This document shows positions 34,335-44,965 of a DNA stretch of 64,000 nucleotides, in pieces. The stretch spans positions 682,001 through 746,000 of the forward strand of contig NZ_AP024325.1 in assembly GCF_018408855.1 (NCBI RefSeq). Direction: 5' to 3'. The position numbers were made by a program, and so were the translations under genes. The notes under the pieces were generated by a model. The model worked only from the letters and a program-made list of their open reading frames with translations. It did not search any database and was not told the DNA's origin. The first letter of the stretch is position 1. Every line of letters begins with the position of its first letter. This stretch comes from Caballeronia sp. NK8 (GTDB lineage Bacteria; Pseudomonadota; Gammaproteobacteria; Burkholderiales; Burkholderiaceae).

Positions 34335-35429
34335 TTATTCGATGCGATAAACCCATTCAAGCGGATCGGCGAGCCTGCCGCGCTGGATTCCGGTCAACTG
34401 CGTGCGGATGCGCTGTGTCACGGGTCCTTCTCCCCCGTTGCCGATCTGAAATTCTCCGGCGGCATGGCGAACCTCACCGACCGCGGTGACGACCGCAGCG
34501 GTTCCACAAGCAAATACCTCACGGACACGGCCGCTCGCGGCGTCTGCACGCCACGCGTCGAAAGCATAAGCCGATTCGTTGACTACGAGGCCCTCACGCC
34601 TGGCAAGCTCGATGATCGAAGCCCTGGTGATACCCGGCAGAATCGTGCCGGACAGTGGCGGCGTCGTCAGAGAGCCATCGTCCATGACGAAGAAGAGATT
34701 CATCCCTCCCATCTCTTCGATCCATTTGTGCTCGGCGGCATCGAGAAAAACGACCTGGTCGCAACCTTTGGCTGCAGCCTCGGTCTGCGCGATCAGGCTG
34801 GCAGCATAGTTGCCGCCGCATTTGGCCGAACCCGTTCCACCCGGCGCCGCGCGAGTGTATCGGTCGGACACCCAGACAGTAACCGACGACTTGCCTGCCT
34901 TGAAGTACGGGCCTACGGGGCAGGCGATGACGCAGAACACGTATTCGTGTGACGCGCGCACACCGAGGAAGCTCTCGGAGGCAAACATGAACGGACGCAG
35001 ATAGAGACTGCTGTCGCCACCAGGCACCCAGTCCCGGTCAACCTTGACGAGAGATTCCACCGCCTCGACGAACAGCGCTTCCGGGAGATCGGCCATGGCA
35101 AGACGCGCAGCGGAGGCGCGAAACCGCCTGGCATTCTCGAAGGGGCGGAACAGCGAGATCGAGCCGTCTTCGCCGCGGTACGCTTTCATGCCTTCAAAAA
35201 TTTCCTGCGCATAGTGCAACACGGCGCAAGCGGGATCGATCTGAAACGGCCGGCGAGGTTCGACCTTGGCATCGTGCCAGCCAAGCGTGTTGGTCCAGCG
35301 CATCGTCGCCATGTGATCGGTGAACACCCGACCGAACACGGGGTTTGAGATGCTCGCGACGATCTGTTCGTGCGGCGTCGGCGTTGCGCTTGGGGAAATG
35401 ACAAACTGTGTAGGCATATCGGTATTCAT
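34335..35429 (-). CDS. ilvE: Branched-chain amino acid aminotransferase
   Basis: 364-residue fold-type IV PLP aminotransferase of the longer (BCAT2/eukaryote-like) kind. Seen motifs are HYAQEIFEGMKAYRG, the lysine-bearing SAKCGGNYAASL and GTAAVVTAVGEV near the C-terminus. It transfers amino groups between glutamate and 2-oxo acids of Leu, Ile and Val. It follows a 2-isopropylmalate synthase-like gene by 79 bases on the same strand, which suggests a leucine-type biosynthetic pair. Its stop codon lies in a short dyad AGGCC-CAATC-GGCCT that could help end transcription against the convergent lacI gene. Confidence 0.93.
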   Translation of the reverse strand: MNTDMPTQFVISPSATPTPHEQIVASISNPVFGRVFTDHMATMRWTNTLGWHDAKVEPRRPFQIDPACAVLHYAQEIFEGMKAYRGEDGSISLFRPFENARRFRASAARLAMADLPEALFVEAVESLVKVDRDWVPGGDSSLYLRPFMFASESFLGVRASHEYVFCVIACPVGPYFKAGKSSVTVWVSDRYTRAAPGGTGSAKCGGNYAASLIAQTEAAAKGCDQVVFLDAAEHKWIEEMGGMNLFFVMDDGSLTTPPLSGTILPGITRASIIELARREGLVVNESAYAFDAWRADAASGRVREVFACGTAAVVTAVGEVRHAAGEFQIGNGGEGPVTQRIRTQLTGIQRGRLADPLEWVYRIE

Positions 35430-35508
35430 ACTTTCATGCGACCAATGGCGGAACGGGTCTCGTCAGACTCGCACGGCGACCCGCGAGGGATTGAAATGGA
35501 AGGCGTCG

Positions 35509-36693
35509 TCAGAGTTGCGAACGGGTTGTATCCGCCACCGTGTCTTGCCGCGACAAAGCGACGAGTGCGTCGTCGGACACGGTTGCTTCCTGATCGGCGA
35601 GCGCCTTGAATCGAACGAACGCTGCATTCAGTTCAGCTTCGCTGTCGATCTCGATTCCCAGCTCCTGCAACCGCTGCCTGAATGCATTTCGACCAGACAG
35701 TTTGCCGAGCACGATCCTGTTCGCGCTCCAGCCTACGTCTTCCGCGCGCATGATTTCGTAGGTGTCGCGCGCTTTCAGCACGCCGTCCTGGTGGATGCCC
35801 GATGCATGCGCGAATGCATTGGCGCCGACGACCGCCTTGTTCGGCTGCACCGTGAACCCTGTGATTTCCGAAACCAGCCGCGAGGCTTCGACAATCTGAG
35901 TTGTGTCGACGAGCACATCAAGGCCGAAGACATCCCGTCGCGTCTTGATTGCCATCACGACTTCCTCGAGCGCCGTATTGCCCGCTCGCTCGCCAAGGCC
36001 GTTGATCGCACACTCGATCTGTCTGGCCCCGCCCGACTTGACGGCCGCAAGCGAGTTGGCGACGGCCAGGCCGAGATCATCGTGACAGTGGACCGAAAAG
36101 ACCGCCCGGTCTGAATTGGGAATGCGTTCACGAAGCTCGCGGATCAACGCAGCGTAGCCATCCGGAACGGCATAGCCGACCGTATCGGGGACGTTGATGG
36201 TAGTCGCGCCTTCGTCGATCACGCCTTCTATCACGCGACAGAGAAAGTCGAGGTCGGAGCGGCTCCCGTCCTCCGGCGAGAACTCGACGTCATCGGTATG
36301 ACCGCGCGCCAGACGCACTGCGCGCAGCGCCTGTTCATAAACCTGATCAGGCGACATGCGCAGCTTCTTTTCCATATGCAGCGCAGATGTGGCGATGAAG
36401 GTATGAATGCGGAATCGGCTGGCCGGCTTCAGTGCCTCGGCGGCTCGCGAAATGTCACGCTCGTTCGCCCGCGCCAGGGAACAGACGATGCTGTCCTTTA
36501 CCTCGCTGGCGATTGCTCGAATCGCCTGGAAGTCCCCTTCGGAACTCGCGGCGAACCCTGCTTCGATCACATCGACGCGCATGCGCTCGAGTTGTCGGGC
36601 GATGCGCAGTTTTTCGTCTTTGGTCATCGAGGCACCCGGCGACTGTTCTCCATCGCGCAAGGTGGTGTCGAAAATGATGAGTCGGTCTGACAT
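35509..36693 (-). CDS. leuA: 2-isopropylmalate synthase, short form without regulatory domain
   Basis: 394 residues. The catalytic TIM barrel is complete: [17 protein letters not shown] at the start, metal ligands in [10 protein letters not shown] and the [14 protein letters not shown] motif, followed by the accessory subdomains. Full-length proteobacterial LeuA is about 515-525 residues; here the protein stops (VADTTRSQL) where the leucine-binding LeuA-dimer domain would begin, and the 79 bases before the aminotransferase cannot encode it. Feedback inhibition by leucine is therefore not expected (inference). AGGAGACTGGC precedes the ATG. It could also be a dedicated paralogue making another alkylmalate. 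Confidence 0.9.
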   Translation of the reverse strand: MSDRLIIFDTTLRDGEQSPGASMTKDEKLRIARQLERMRVDVIEAGFAASSEGDFQAIRAIASEVKDSIVCSLARANERDISRAAEALKPASRFRIHTFIATSALHMEKKLRMSPDQVYEQALRAVRLARGHTDDVEFSPEDGSRSDLDFLCRVIEGVIDEGATTINVPDTVGYAVPDGYAALIRELRERIPNSDRAVFSVHCHDDLGLAVANSLAAVKSGGARQIECAINGLGERAGNTALEEVVMAIKTRRDVFGLDVLVDTTQIVEASRLVSEITGFTVQPNKAVVGANAFAHASGIHQDGVLKARDTYEIMRAEDVGWSANRIVLGKLSGRNAFRQRLQELGIEIDSEAELNAAFVRFKALADQEATVSDDALVALSRQDTVADTTRSQL

Positions 36694-36791
36694 GCCAGTC
36701 TCCTGTGGGGAACGGCAATTGCGTTGATCAGGGAATGGGGGGTAACCCTTCCTGCCTGTCGCGACGCTGGATCACAGCGCCTGACCGCGCG

Positions 36792-36797
36792 ATTATA
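36792..36797 (-). promoter_or_regulatory. Candidate -10 element of the leuA-ilvE pair
   Basis: On the minus strand TATAAT is present exactly, 98 bases upstream of the leuA start. A TTGACC lies 26 bases further upstream, too far for a standard -35; no better match at 17 bases was seen. The ~90-base leader contains a small dyad (CGCTG-TGATC-CAGCG) but no leucine-codon-rich leader peptide that I could find. Confidence 0.4.
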
Positions 36798-36858
36798 GCT
36801 AACGAAGACGCGGGCAAATCTAGGGTCAACCCGCATCGACCGGTCCGCATCTCCCGAC

Positions 36859-37992
36859 TCAAGTCCGGGATATCTGAGGCAACATCCGCACGACCCGTGG
36901 CAGCAACTCCATCACCGGAATACGCATCGCATCGGCCAGTTCGTCGATGCCGATGAACCCGCCGCCGTCCTCGCCGACGATCGTCACGACGCTGCCGACT
37001 CCGGCCTCGGGCAACGCGCTCAGATCGATCACCGTGTGTTGCAATGAGCGCCGCCCCATGATCGTCGCCTCGCGTCCGCCGATCAGCACGCGTCCGAACG
37101 GCGGCACGTGATTCAGCCCATCCCCGAACCCGATCGGCACGACGCCGACGCGCATCGCGCGCTCGAGGCGAATGGGCGCCGCATAGCCGATACCGAGCGT
37201 CGATCCCTCCGGATGTTCCTGCACATGGATGATGCGTCCGCGAATGGCGCTGAGCATCGGGCGCAACGGCACACGCGCCATCCATTCGGCATCGAGCGCG
37301 CCGTAGAGCAGCCGTCCCGGATCGACCGCGCTGTAACGCAGCGCCGGATGCGCGATCATCACGCGCGAACTCGCGAGCATCGTCTCCAGATTGCGGAAAC
37401 CAGCAGAATGCGCATCGGCGAGCGCGGCATCGAAAACGCCCGCCTGGCGCGCGGTGATCGCCTCGTCGCCGGGCGAACTCAGGTGCGTGTAGACACCCTT
37501 CAGGCGAACGGTCGACTGCTGCGCGAGCACGGCGAACGCTTCTACCCATTGCGACGCGAGAAAACCGAAACGGCCGAAGCCCGGATCGATCTCGATGAAC
37601 GCATCGACCGGAACGCCCGCCGCCACGAACGCGCGCAGGCTCTCCATGCTCTGGATCGTGACGATCAGGCCGAGCGACGCGACGCGCGCCGCGTCCTCCG
37701 GCAGCGTCGATGCGAACAGCAGGATGTCGCGCGTGACGCCCGCCGCGCGAATCGCCATACCCTCTTCCGGACTGCCGACACACAAGCCATCGACACCGGC
37801 GTCGTCGGCGAGGCGCGCGACTTTCGCCGCGCCGAAGCCGAAGCCGTCGCCCTTGCAGACGAACCAGATCTTCGCGTCGCCCGCGAGCTTGCGCGCCACC
37901 GCGAGATTCGCGGCGATCGCGCCTTCGTCGATCTCCGCCCACGCGGGACGCAGCAGACGGTATTCGCGCAGGTCGTCGGCGCATGCGTTCAT
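36859..37992 (-). CDS. Alanine racemase-family PLP enzyme (amino acid racemase)
   Basis: 377-residue fold-type III PLP enzyme. Lys47 in FVCKGDGFGFG is the PLP lysine, and GIGYAAPIRL in the C-terminal domain carries the expected catalytic Tyr. Alr homologues normally read AVVKADAYGHG at the lysine; the changed surroundings (CKGDGFGFG) indicate a divergent, probably catabolic racemase rather than the peptidoglycan enzyme. The start overlaps the HyuB stop by four bases, so the product probably acts on the amino acid released by HyuA-HyuB. Substrate unknown. Confidence 0.87.
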   Translation of the reverse strand: MNACADDLREYRLLRPAWAEIDEGAIAANLAVARKLAGDAKIWFVCKGDGFGFGAAKVARLADDAGVDGLCVGSPEEGMAIRAAGVTRDILLFASTLPEDAARVASLGLIVTIQSMESLRAFVAAGVPVDAFIEIDPGFGRFGFLASQWVEAFAVLAQQSTVRLKGVYTHLSSPGDEAITARQAGVFDAALADAHSAGFRNLETMLASSRVMIAHPALRYSAVDPGRLLYGALDAEWMARVPLRPMLSAIRGRIIHVQEHPEGSTLGIGYAAPIRLERAMRVGVVPIGFGDGLNHVPPFGRVLIGGREATIMGRRSLQHTVIDLSALPEAGVGSVVTIVGEDGGGFIGIDELADAMRIPVMELLPRVVRMLPQISRT

Positions 37993-39830
37993 GACCGCAC
38001 CTCGCCGGTCCGAAAAGACAGCGCTTCCTGCAGGCCGTTCGATTCGGCGAAGACGCGGTCCTGCCGCGCGCGCAGTTCATCGGCCGGCAATTGCGCGAGC
38101 GCGGCGCGTGCCGCTTCGGTCGCGACAGCATCGATCTCGCCTCCGTCGATGGCCACGCCATAAAGATCGCGCGCCATGCGCCCGGAGATCAGTCCGTCGA
38201 GCACATCCTCCAGGACCGCCTGCGGCTCGCGCTCCCAAGGCGGACCGTAGCCTGCGCCGCCCGCCGCGATATGACAGACCCGGTCGTCGCGCCCGAGCGC
38301 GATGACCGAACTCGGCATGCTCGGCAGCAGCATGGATTCGCCGTCGCGCGTGAGCAGATTGAACGACGGGGAGCCGTCCAGTCCGCCGTGCGAACCTGCC
38401 GGCCGGTGAGCGCGCCGGTCCGAGCGCAAGCCCAGCGACGCGCTTTCCGCCCGCAGCGCATACGTGCGGCGCATCGCAAGTCCGCCCCGATGCTTGCCCG
38501 CGCCGCCCGAGTCCGGCACGAAACCATAATCCGTGATGACGACGGGCAAGCGCGCCTCGATCAGCTCGACCGGCTGATTCGACAGATTGCCGAGCGGATT
38601 GGCGATGCCCTCGCTGCCGTCGCACCGCGCGCTTGCGCCCCAGCTGCCAAGAATGCCGTCCGTGATCAGCCAGTTGCCCGCCGCGCCGCGTCCCGAGATC
38701 GACACCACCGATGGACCGCCTTCGCCAAGCGCGGGCATCGCATCCGGCACGATCTGCGCAAACGCGCCTTGCAGCACGTCGAACATGCGATACGCCATGA
38801 TGCCGCGCGCAGCGCACGCCGCGGGCTCCAGCGGATTGACGATCGAGCCCGGCTCCGCGAACACATGCACCGGGCGCGAGAAGCCCTCGCAATTCGGCAC
38901 GTCTACGCCGATCGCGCAGCGCACCGCCGCGTATGCGACCGATTGCGTCGTCGCGAACGGTCCGTTGATCGCGCCGGGCACCTGTGCATCGGTGCCGCTC
39001 CAGTCGATCGTCACTTCGTCGCCGGCGATCGTCACCCTGACGCGAAAGCGGATCGGCTGCGGCCGGTCGCCCAGGCCGTCGATGAAGTCGTCATAGCAGT
39101 ATTCGCCGTCGGGCATCGCGGCGATCGCCTGGCGCGTCAGCCGGTCGCCATAGTCGTGCAGCGCATCGACGAGCCGGCCGAAGCCATCGGCGCCGTATTT
39201 CTCGATCAGTTGCGCGAGCCCGCGCGCGCCCGCACGGCACGACGCGACCTGCGCGCGCAGATCGCCGCGCAGTTGATCGGGCATGCGCGAATTGATTTCG
39301 AGCAGCGCGATCAGCGTGTGATTCGGCTCGCCCGCATCGAAGAGCTTGAGCAGCGGAATGCGCAAGCCTTCCTGAAAGATCTCGGTCGCGCCGATCGCCA
39401 TGCTGCCCGGCGCCATGCCGCCGATATCGGCGTGATGCACGATCGTCGCCACATAGCCTTCGATGTTTCCGCCGAAGAACACGGGCTGAATCAGATACAC
39501 GTCGGGAAGATGCATGCCGCCCGAGGTGTACGGATCGTTCATCACATAGACATCGCCCGGCTGGCCGCTTGCGCCGAAGCGCTCGATCACGTTGCGCATC
39601 GCCGCGGGAAACGCGCCGAGGTGGATCGGCAGCGTGAGACCTTGCGCGATCACGCGGCCTTGCCGGTCGAAGACGGCGGTGGAGAAGTCCATCGAGTCGC
39701 GCACGATCGGCGAATAGGCCGAGCGCAGCACGACGAGCGCCATCTCGTCCGCCACCGAGCCGAGCGCATTCTTGACGATTTCGAGGGTGATGGCGTCGTC
39801 CGAAGACGGCGTGTGCGTGGCGGATGTCAT
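37989..39830 (-). CDS. Hydantoinase B/5-oxoprolinase-type subunit (HyuB)
   Basis: 613 residues of the hydantoinase B/oxoprolinase family. Conserved blocks include LEIVKNALGSVADEMALVVLRSAYSPIVRD at the N-terminus, GDVYVMNDPYTSGGMHLPDV and FVPDSGGAGKHRGGLAMRR. It forms a complex with HyuA for ATP-dependent opening of a cyclic amide such as a hydantoin or 5-oxoproline. Four-base overlaps at both ends (HyuA upstream, racemase downstream) show tight coupling. Confidence 0.93.
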   Translation of the reverse strand: MTSATHTPSSDDAITLEIVKNALGSVADEMALVVLRSAYSPIVRDSMDFSTAVFDRQGRVIAQGLTLPIHLGAFPAAMRNVIERFGASGQPGDVYVMNDPYTSGGMHLPDVYLIQPVFFGGNIEGYVATIVHHADIGGMAPGSMAIGATEIFQEGLRIPLLKLFDAGEPNHTLIALLEINSRMPDQLRGDLRAQVASCRAGARGLAQLIEKYGADGFGRLVDALHDYGDRLTRQAIAAMPDGEYCYDDFIDGLGDRPQPIRFRVRVTIAGDEVTIDWSGTDAQVPGAINGPFATTQSVAYAAVRCAIGVDVPNCEGFSRPVHVFAEPGSIVNPLEPAACAARGIMAYRMFDVLQGAFAQIVPDAMPALGEGGPSVVSISGRGAAGNWLITDGILGSWGASARCDGSEGIANPLGNLSNQPVELIEARLPVVITDYGFVPDSGGAGKHRGGLAMRRTYALRAESASLGLRSDRRAHRPAGSHGGLDGSPSFNLLTRDGESMLLPSMPSSVIALGRDDRVCHIAAGGAGYGPPWEREPQAVLEDVLDGLISGRMARDLYGVAIDGGEIDAVATEAARAALAQLPADELRARQDRVFAESNGLQEALSFRTGEVRS

Positions 39831-41938
39831 GTGTTGTCTCCCAGCGTGATGACGATGTTTTCATGCGCGTCGACACGGGCGCGCGCGCCCGGCGGCACGA
39901 CGCAGGTCGAGTCGTATTCCTCGACGATCACCGGCCCGTCGAGCGGCCCGGCGCGCAGCGTCGCGCGCGAGATGACCGGTGTATCGACGAAACCGTGCGC
40001 CGGACCGAAGTACGCGCGCCGCATCACGCGCGTCCCCGCATCGGCGCGGGCGCCTCCCGCGCGCCGCGCGTCGTACACGCGCGAGCGCTCCGACTTCAGG
40101 CTGCCGAGCACGCGCAGATTGACGAGTTCGACAACATCTTCCTGCGATGCATGACCGTAGGTACGCTCGTGCTCCGCGTGAAAGGCGCGCTTCACTTCTG
40201 CGATATCGACGGCCTCGCCCGATCGCCACGCGAGCGGCACGGCGAGTTCATACGCCTGCCCCGCGTAACGCAGATCGAGCGAGCAGCGCAACTCGATGTC
40301 ATCGCGCGCAAGACCTTCTTCGATCATCTCGGCACGGGCGCGCGCTGCCAGATCTTCGAGCGCATCGCAGAGCGGCGCTGCGGCGTCGGTGTCGACCCGG
40401 CGGAACATCGTCTGCATGAATTCATGCTGCGTCGTCGAGAACAGCAGGCCGAGCGCGCTGAACACGCCGGGACTCGGCGGAACGATCACCGTGCGCATGT
40501 CGAGCAGCGCGGCGATCGCGTGCACGATGATCGGCCCGTTGCCGCCGAACGCAAACAGCGCGAAGTCGCGCGGGTCGCGGCCGCGATACGTCGATACGGC
40601 TTTCACCGCGCGCGTCATCGTCGATGCGGCGATCGAGAACACGCCGTAGGCGGCTTCGTGCAATTCCGTGTTCGTCGGTTCGGCCACGTGCGCGCGCATC
40701 GCATCGCAGGCTTTCGCGTGGTCGATGCGCAACTCGCCGCCCGCCAGATAGCGCGGATTCAGATAGCCGAGCGCGAGAACCGCGTCGGTGAGCGTGGGCG
40801 TCGTGCCGCCGGCATCGTAGGCAACCGGACCGGGCACGGAACCGGCCGAGTCCGGCCCGACCTTCACGAGGCCGCCCGCGTCGATGCGCACCATGCTGCC
40901 GCCGCCCGCGCCGATCTCCGACACATCGATGAACGGCAGCTTCACCGCATGGCCGCCGCCCTTCACGAGCTTGCTGCTCAGGTTGATGCCCGCGCCAACC
41001 TCATATTCCGTCGTGCGCGCCGGTTCGCCGTTCTCGATGATCGCGGCCTTCGCGGTCGTGCCGCCCATATCGACGGTGATGCAGTCGGCAGATCCCGACG
41101 CCGACGCCACCGATGCCCCCGCGATCACGCCCGCCGCCGGACCGGATTCGATGATCGCCGCCGGTTTCTGCATGACGGCCGCCGCGCTCATCACGCCGCC
41201 GTTCGAATGCATGATCTGCACCGGCCCGCGCATGCCGACATCGCGCAGTCTCGCGATCAATGAGTGCAGATAGCTCACCACGACGGGTCCGAGATACGCG
41301 TTCACCACGGTCGTGCTGGTGCGCTCGTATTCGCGGATCTCCGGAAGAATCTCGTGCGAGCACGTCAGATACACGCGCTCGCCGAGCACACGGCGCAACA
41401 GTTCGCGAACGCGGATCTCGTGCTCCGGATTCGCATAGGCGTGCAGCAGGCTGATCGCGACCGATTCGATGTCCTGCGCCGCGATCCGTTCGGCCACCGC
41501 GATGACCTCCGCATCGTCGAGCGCCTTGGCGACGGAGCCGTCGGCATTCAGACGCTCGTCGACTTCATGGCGATGACGGCGCTTCGCCAGCGGCGCGGGC
41601 TTGCGATACGAGAGGTTGTAGAGCATCGGCACGCGCAGGCGACCGATCTCGACCACATCGCGGAAGCCGCGCGTCGTCACCAGCGCCGTGCGCGCGCCCT
41701 TGCCTTCCAGCACCGTGTTGGTGGCGATGGTCGTCGCGTGCACCAGCTCGGTCACCTGACGCGGCGTCGCGCCGAGCGACGCAAGCAGCGCCTCCAGTCC
41801 TGTCACGATCGCCACGCCGTAGTCCTGTGGCGTGGACGACACCTTCTTCGTGTGCACCACGCCCAGATCGTCGATGACGACGATATCGGTAAACGTCCCG
41901 CCGATATCCACGCCTGCCCGATAAAGTCTTTCTGACAT
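39827..41938 (-). CDS. Hydantoinase A/5-oxoprolinase-type ATPase subunit (HyuA)
   Basis: 703 residues from the ATG at 41938; a GTG six bases upstream is also possible. The N-terminus YRAGVDIGGTFTDIVVID is the actin-like ATPase motif, and the block TVDMGGTTAKAAIIENGEP carries the second ATP-binding part. It is the ATP-hydrolysing half of a hydantoinase or 5-oxoprolinase. An operator GTGAATCGATTCAT lies 43 bases upstream. With an uptake system in the same regulon, the substrate is likely an imported cyclic amide or a peptide-derived compound (inference). Confidence 0.93.
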   Translation of the reverse strand: MSERLYRAGVDIGGTFTDIVVIDDLGVVHTKKVSSTPQDYGVAIVTGLEALLASLGATPRQVTELVHATTIATNTVLEGKGARTALVTTRGFRDVVEIGRLRVPMLYNLSYRKPAPLAKRRHRHEVDERLNADGSVAKALDDAEVIAVAERIAAQDIESVAISLLHAYANPEHEIRVRELLRRVLGERVYLTCSHEILPEIREYERTSTTVVNAYLGPVVVSYLHSLIARLRDVGMRGPVQIMHSNGGVMSAAAVMQKPAAIIESGPAAGVIAGASVASASGSADCITVDMGGTTAKAAIIENGEPARTTEYEVGAGINLSSKLVKGGGHAVKLPFIDVSEIGAGGGSMVRIDAGGLVKVGPDSAGSVPGPVAYDAGGTTPTLTDAVLALGYLNPRYLAGGELRIDHAKACDAMRAHVAEPTNTELHEAAYGVFSIAASTMTRAVKAVSTYRGRDPRDFALFAFGGNGPIIVHAIAALLDMRTVIVPPSPGVFSALGLLFSTTQHEFMQTMFRRVDTDAAAPLCDALEDLAARARAEMIEEGLARDDIELRCSLDLRYAGQAYELAVPLAWRSGEAVDIAEVKRAFHAEHERTYGHASQEDVVELVNLRVLGSLKSERSRVYDARRAGGARADAGTRVMRRAYFGPAHGFVDTPVISRATLRAGPLDGPVIVEEYDSTCVVPPGARARVDAHENIVITLGDNT

Positions 41939-41980
41939 GCTCACCGCCTCTTCATGTTCGACGCCGCCAAACGCGCGTCA

Positions 41981-41994
41981 GTGAATCGATTCAT
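41981..41994. promoter_or_regulatory. LacI-type operator A (hyuA promoter)
   Basis: GTGAATCGATTCAT, with the perfect core TGAATCGATTCA at 41982-41993, lies between the porin end and the hyuA start. It matches the sites at 43249, 48474 and 48607. Confidence 0.72.
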
Positions 41995-42017
41995 TAAGAG
42001 CATCAAAAAAAAGCCGC

Positions 42018-43187
42018 TCAGAACTTGTGCACGAAGCCGATGCTCGCCACCGCCTGATTCTTCGTTGACGACGGACTCATGGTCTGGACCTGCGAAGCCA
42101 GCGTGCCGTCCGACGTCGCCGGCAGCGGACCGCCGACCGGGCGCGGAAACACCCCGCCGCCTGCCCGCAACCAGATCACTTCCAGATAGACCGAGGTGCG
42201 CTTCGACAGGAACTGGTCGACGAGGAGGTTCACTTGATGCCAGTGCACCTGCGTAGGCCCATCGGGGCCGCCGGTGATGTTGTCGCTCGTGTAGGTATAG
42301 GCCACGCCGACCAGCAGAGTCGGCGTGACGGTGTAGCGCACGTTCGCTTCGTAGTTGTTGAAGCGATAGTTGATGCCGCTCGTGAGCGACGTGCCCACGT
42401 TGTTGTAGATCGCATTGCTGTACATCAGGCTGAACTTCGCGGGCCCGAATATGTATGACGCGCCGATGCCCGCGATCTGCTCGCGCTTCGAGGTGATCGG
42501 CGCGTCGCAGCAGGTGATCGCGCCGCCGGTGTTGACCGTCGGAGTGGTGTTGACGCCGGGCCTGTCGTAGAGCGAATAAGCCGCCGCGATCGAGAACGGT
42601 CCCTGCTTATAGATGCTGCCGACCGACCACATGCGATTGTTCGAGAAGTCACCGGCCGCGTTGCTGAACGCGTACATCGCGATGCCGGTGAAGCCGTGGA
42701 AATTCGGCGAGGTGTACTTCACCGAGTTGTTCACGCGCAGATAGTTGTCGGTGTTGTCGTTGTCGTAGGGATGCGAGAACATCACGCCGCCCCACGCGCC
42801 GTTGGAGGTCATCGTCTGCAGCGTGCCGACGATGGCGTCGTACTGGCGCCCGAAGGTCAGCGTGCCGTACTGCGCGTTGGCCACGCCCATATACGCCTGA
42901 CGCCCGAACATGCGGTTGTTCTGGCCGAGCGCCCCGTTGACGGGATTGAAGCCGTTCTCCAGCGTGAAGATCGCCTGGGTTCCGCCGCCCAGATCTTCCG
43001 CACCTTTCAGGCCCCAGCGGCTGCCGTACTCGCCGTTGCCCGTCAGTTGCACGGCGTGATGGCCGCCCTGATTCGACGACCACGTCAGCGCCTCGTTGAT
43101 GACGCCATACAGCGTGACGGAACTTTGCGCGTGGGCCGCACAACTCGCGCCCGCGAGCGCGAGCATGCCGAGCGATCTGATCTTCAC
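42018..43187 (-). CDS. Outer-membrane porin (beta-proteobacterial OmpC-like)
   Basis: 389 residues. The signal peptide MKIRSLGMLALAGASCAAHA is followed by QSSVTLYGVINEAL; the WGLKGAEDLGGGTQAIFTLE block and the C-terminal Phe (FVHKF) are typical. It lies between the ABC importer and hyuA, each preceded by the same operator, so it is a dedicated outer-membrane channel for the imported substrate. Like many porins of this type it may have a mobile constriction loop; selectivity cannot be read. Confidence 0.94.
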   Translation of the reverse strand: MKIRSLGMLALAGASCAAHAQSSVTLYGVINEALTWSSNQGGHHAVQLTGNGEYGSRWGLKGAEDLGGGTQAIFTLENGFNPVNGALGQNNRMFGRQAYMGVANAQYGTLTFGRQYDAIVGTLQTMTSNGAWGGVMFSHPYDNDNTDNYLRVNNSVKYTSPNFHGFTGIAMYAFSNAAGDFSNNRMWSVGSIYKQGPFSIAAAYSLYDRPGVNTTPTVNTGGAITCCDAPITSKREQIAGIGASYIFGPAKFSLMYSNAIYNNVGTSLTSGINYRFNNYEANVRYTVTPTLLVGVAYTYTSDNITGGPDGPTQVHWHQVNLLVDQFLSKRTSVYLEVIWLRAGGGVFPRPVGGPLPATSDGTLASQVQTMSPSSTKNQAVASIGFVHKF

Positions 43188-43246
43188 TGCTTCTCTCCAG
43201 ACTGGCGTCGCCGATGCTCCGGTCGTGGCGACGATTGATGTTCGCG

Positions 43247-43262
43247 AATGAATCGATTCATT
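43247..43262. promoter_or_regulatory. LacI-type operator B (porin promoter)
   Basis: AATGAATCGATTCATT is a perfect 16-base palindrome 59 bases upstream of the porin start and shares the TGAATCGATTCA core with the other sites. Confidence 0.72.
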
Positions 43263-43335
43263 TGGTGCGGATATTCATGCAGTCCACCGAATGTCCGGGC
43301 TTCGTTTCAGTCGCGTAGTGGGTTCGTTGCGCGGC

Positions 43336-44131
<796 letters not shown>

Positions 44132-44145
<14 letters not shown>

Positions 44146-44965
44146 GATTGCGGCCCTCCCCGGTCATGGCCTCGCGCGGCAAACGCGGAATGCTGTCGAT
44201 CAGCTGGCGCGTGTACGCATGCGCCGGCTGCATGAAAAGTTGCGCGACTTCGCCGTGCTCCACGACCTCGCCATGACGCAGCACGACGGCGCGCGAACAC
44301 AGCTCCGCCATCAGGTCGAGGTTGTGCGTGATGAAGACGAGGCCCATGTTCAGCTCGCGCACCAGCGAGCGCAGCAACGCGACGATCTGCGCCTGCACGG
44401 TGACGTCGAGGGCGGTGGTCGGTTCGTCGGCGATCAGGAGCGAGGGCTCGCAGACGATTGCCGCCGCGATCAGCGCGCGCTGCTTCATGCCGCCGCTCAG
44501 TTCGTGCGGATAGGCACGCGCCGCGCGACGCGGATCCCTGAAGCCGACACGCGCCAGGATGTCTTCGATCTCACCCGCAAGCGCGCGGCCACGCACCGGC
44601 CGATGCGCGCGGATCACATCGGCGATCTGCGTGCCGATCGTGAATGCGGGATTGAGCGCGGTGCCCGGGTCCTGGAAGATCATCGACAGACGCTTGCCGC
44701 GTAATTCGCGCAGATGCGCTTCGCCGGCCTGCGCGAGGTCTTCGCCTTCGAAGAAAATGCGCCCGCCGGTCACGTGCCCGCCCGAACCGAGCAGGCCGAG
44801 CACGGCAAGCGACGCCACGCTCTTGCCCGAACCCGACTCGCCGACAAGGCCAACTGCCTCGCCGGCGCTCACTGTCAGGTCGAGACCGTGCAGCACTTCG
44901 AGCGCATCGCGGCCGTGCCCGTAAGCGACCCGCAGCCCTTCCACCGATAGCAGTTCGCTCTTCAT
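44132..44965 (-). CDS. Peptide-type ABC transporter ATP-binding protein (DppD/OppD-like)
   Basis: 277 residues from the ATG at 44965, which overlaps the permease stop. Walker A GESGSGKS, the Q-loop MIFQDPGTALNP, signature ELSGGMKQRALIAAAI, Walker B LLIADEPTTALDVT and the switch FITHNLDL are all present, and QPAHAYTRQLIDSIP is the usual C-terminal oligopeptide block. It is the partner of the DppF-like ATPase. Confidence 0.93.

Noticed and set aside
38091..40154. 687-codon plus-strand frame opposite hyuB
   Set aside because: Antisense shadow; composition is dominated by Arg, Ala and His, and hyuB on the minus strand has the conserved family blocks.
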